Below are positions 63,921 to 64,000 of a DNA stretch of 64,000 bases, piece after piece. Every line of letters begins with the position of its first letter. Position 1 is the stretch's first letter. The position numbers were made by a program, and so were the translations under genes. Below the pieces are notes generated by a model. It was given only the letters and a program-made list of their open reading frames with translations, was not told the DNA's origin and made no database searches. Origin of the DNA: Alkalihalobacillus alcalophilus ATCC 27647 = CGMCC 1.3604 (GTDB lineage: Bacteria > Bacillota > Bacilli > Bacillales > Bacillaceae_D); the NCBI RefSeq assembly GCF_000292245.2, contig NZ_ALPT02000013.1, positions 4,097 through 68,096 on the forward strand, read 5' to 3'.

Positions 63921-64000
63921 TTATTTCCCAGACCAGTCAGCTGGACGTTTTTCAATAAAAGCACTTAAGCCTTCTTGGGCATCCTCCGAGCGGAATAAAA
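63921..64000 (-). CDS. Enoyl-CoA hydratase/isomerase family protein, C-terminal end only
   Basis: Only the last 25 codons are in the window: LFRSEDAQEGLSAFIEKRPA, then DWSGK and stop. The tail SEDAQEGLxAFxEKR is the usual C-terminus of crotonase-family enoyl-CoA hydratases. With the benzoate-CoA-ligase-type gene downstream, it probably belongs to an aromatic or acyl-CoA degradation cluster. Substrate cannot be stated. Confidence 0.75.
   Translation of the reverse strand, partial: LFRSEDAQEGLSAFIEKRPADWSGK

Noticed and set aside
1..64000. CRISPR arrays, tRNA or rRNA genes, prophage and transposase genes
   Set aside because: No regularly spaced repeats, cloverleaf genes, rRNA sequence or mobile-element proteins were seen; XerC here is the housekeeping recombinase.

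Overview
The window is a low-GC Firmicute chromosome segment, almost certainly a Bacillaceae species (an alkaliphile- or Halalkalibacter-like relative is possible, but the species cannot be fixed from sequence alone). Gene order matches the Bacillus subtilis pnpA-rpsO-ribC-truB-rbfA-infB-nusA-rimP-polC-proS-rseP-dxr-cdsA-uppS-frr-pyrH-tsf-rpsB block, then the 30+ gene fla/che operon, then codY-hslU-hslV-xerC-trmFO-topA-dprA-sucD-sucC. Every confident gene lies on the minus strand, so transcription runs from high to low coordinates.

Layout, low to high coordinates. 1-9.8 kb: RNA decay and translation genes (pnp partial, rpsO with a structured leader, ribF, truB, rbfA, ylxP, infB, ylxQ, ylxR, nusA, rimP). 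9.9-16.3 kb: polC and proS, separated by a terminator and a GC-rich intergenic repeat remnant. 16.3-20.4 kb: envelope genes rseP, dxr, cdsA, uppS. 20.4-23.9 kb: frr, pyrH, tsf, rpsB, each transcript bounded by hairpin terminators, with a clear sigma-A promoter for rpsB. 23.9-50.5 kb: the fla/che operon from flgB down to a swrB-like gene, encoding basal body, export gate, C-ring, hook assembly, placement GTPases FlhF/FlhG, chemotaxis proteins CheY/CheB/CheC/CheD and sigma-D. 50.5-56.1 kb: codY, hslU, hslV, xerC, trmFO as one transcript. 56.2-62 kb: topA, dprA, sucD, sucC. 62.2-64 kb: a benzoate-CoA-ligase-type enzyme and the 3' end of an enoyl-CoA hydratase gene, where B. subtilis has ylqH/ylqG/rnhB.

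Points of most interest. (1) flhF is split by a -1 frameshift at a heptamer, T TTT TTA, that is in the correct phase to be a canonical ribosomal slippage site. (2) cdsA, normally essential, is split by a second -1 shift, also at a T6 run. Two losses of one T in 64 kb make sequencing or assembly error a serious alternative for both. (3) cheA and cheW are absent between cheB and cheC, although cheB, cheC, cheD, cheY and fliY remain. (4) Between codY and flgB an extended -10 promoter is followed within about 70 bases by an intrinsic terminator, upstream of the likely operon promoter, which suggests a short RNA. (5) The swrD/flbD gene has a strong Shine-Dalgarno sequence separated from its family-typical start by a perfect hairpin. 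(6) Two genes, fapA and a small charged protein gene, sit between sigD and swrB.

Functionally the window is mostly housekeeping. No tRNA, rRNA, CRISPR array, prophage or intact mobile element was seen.
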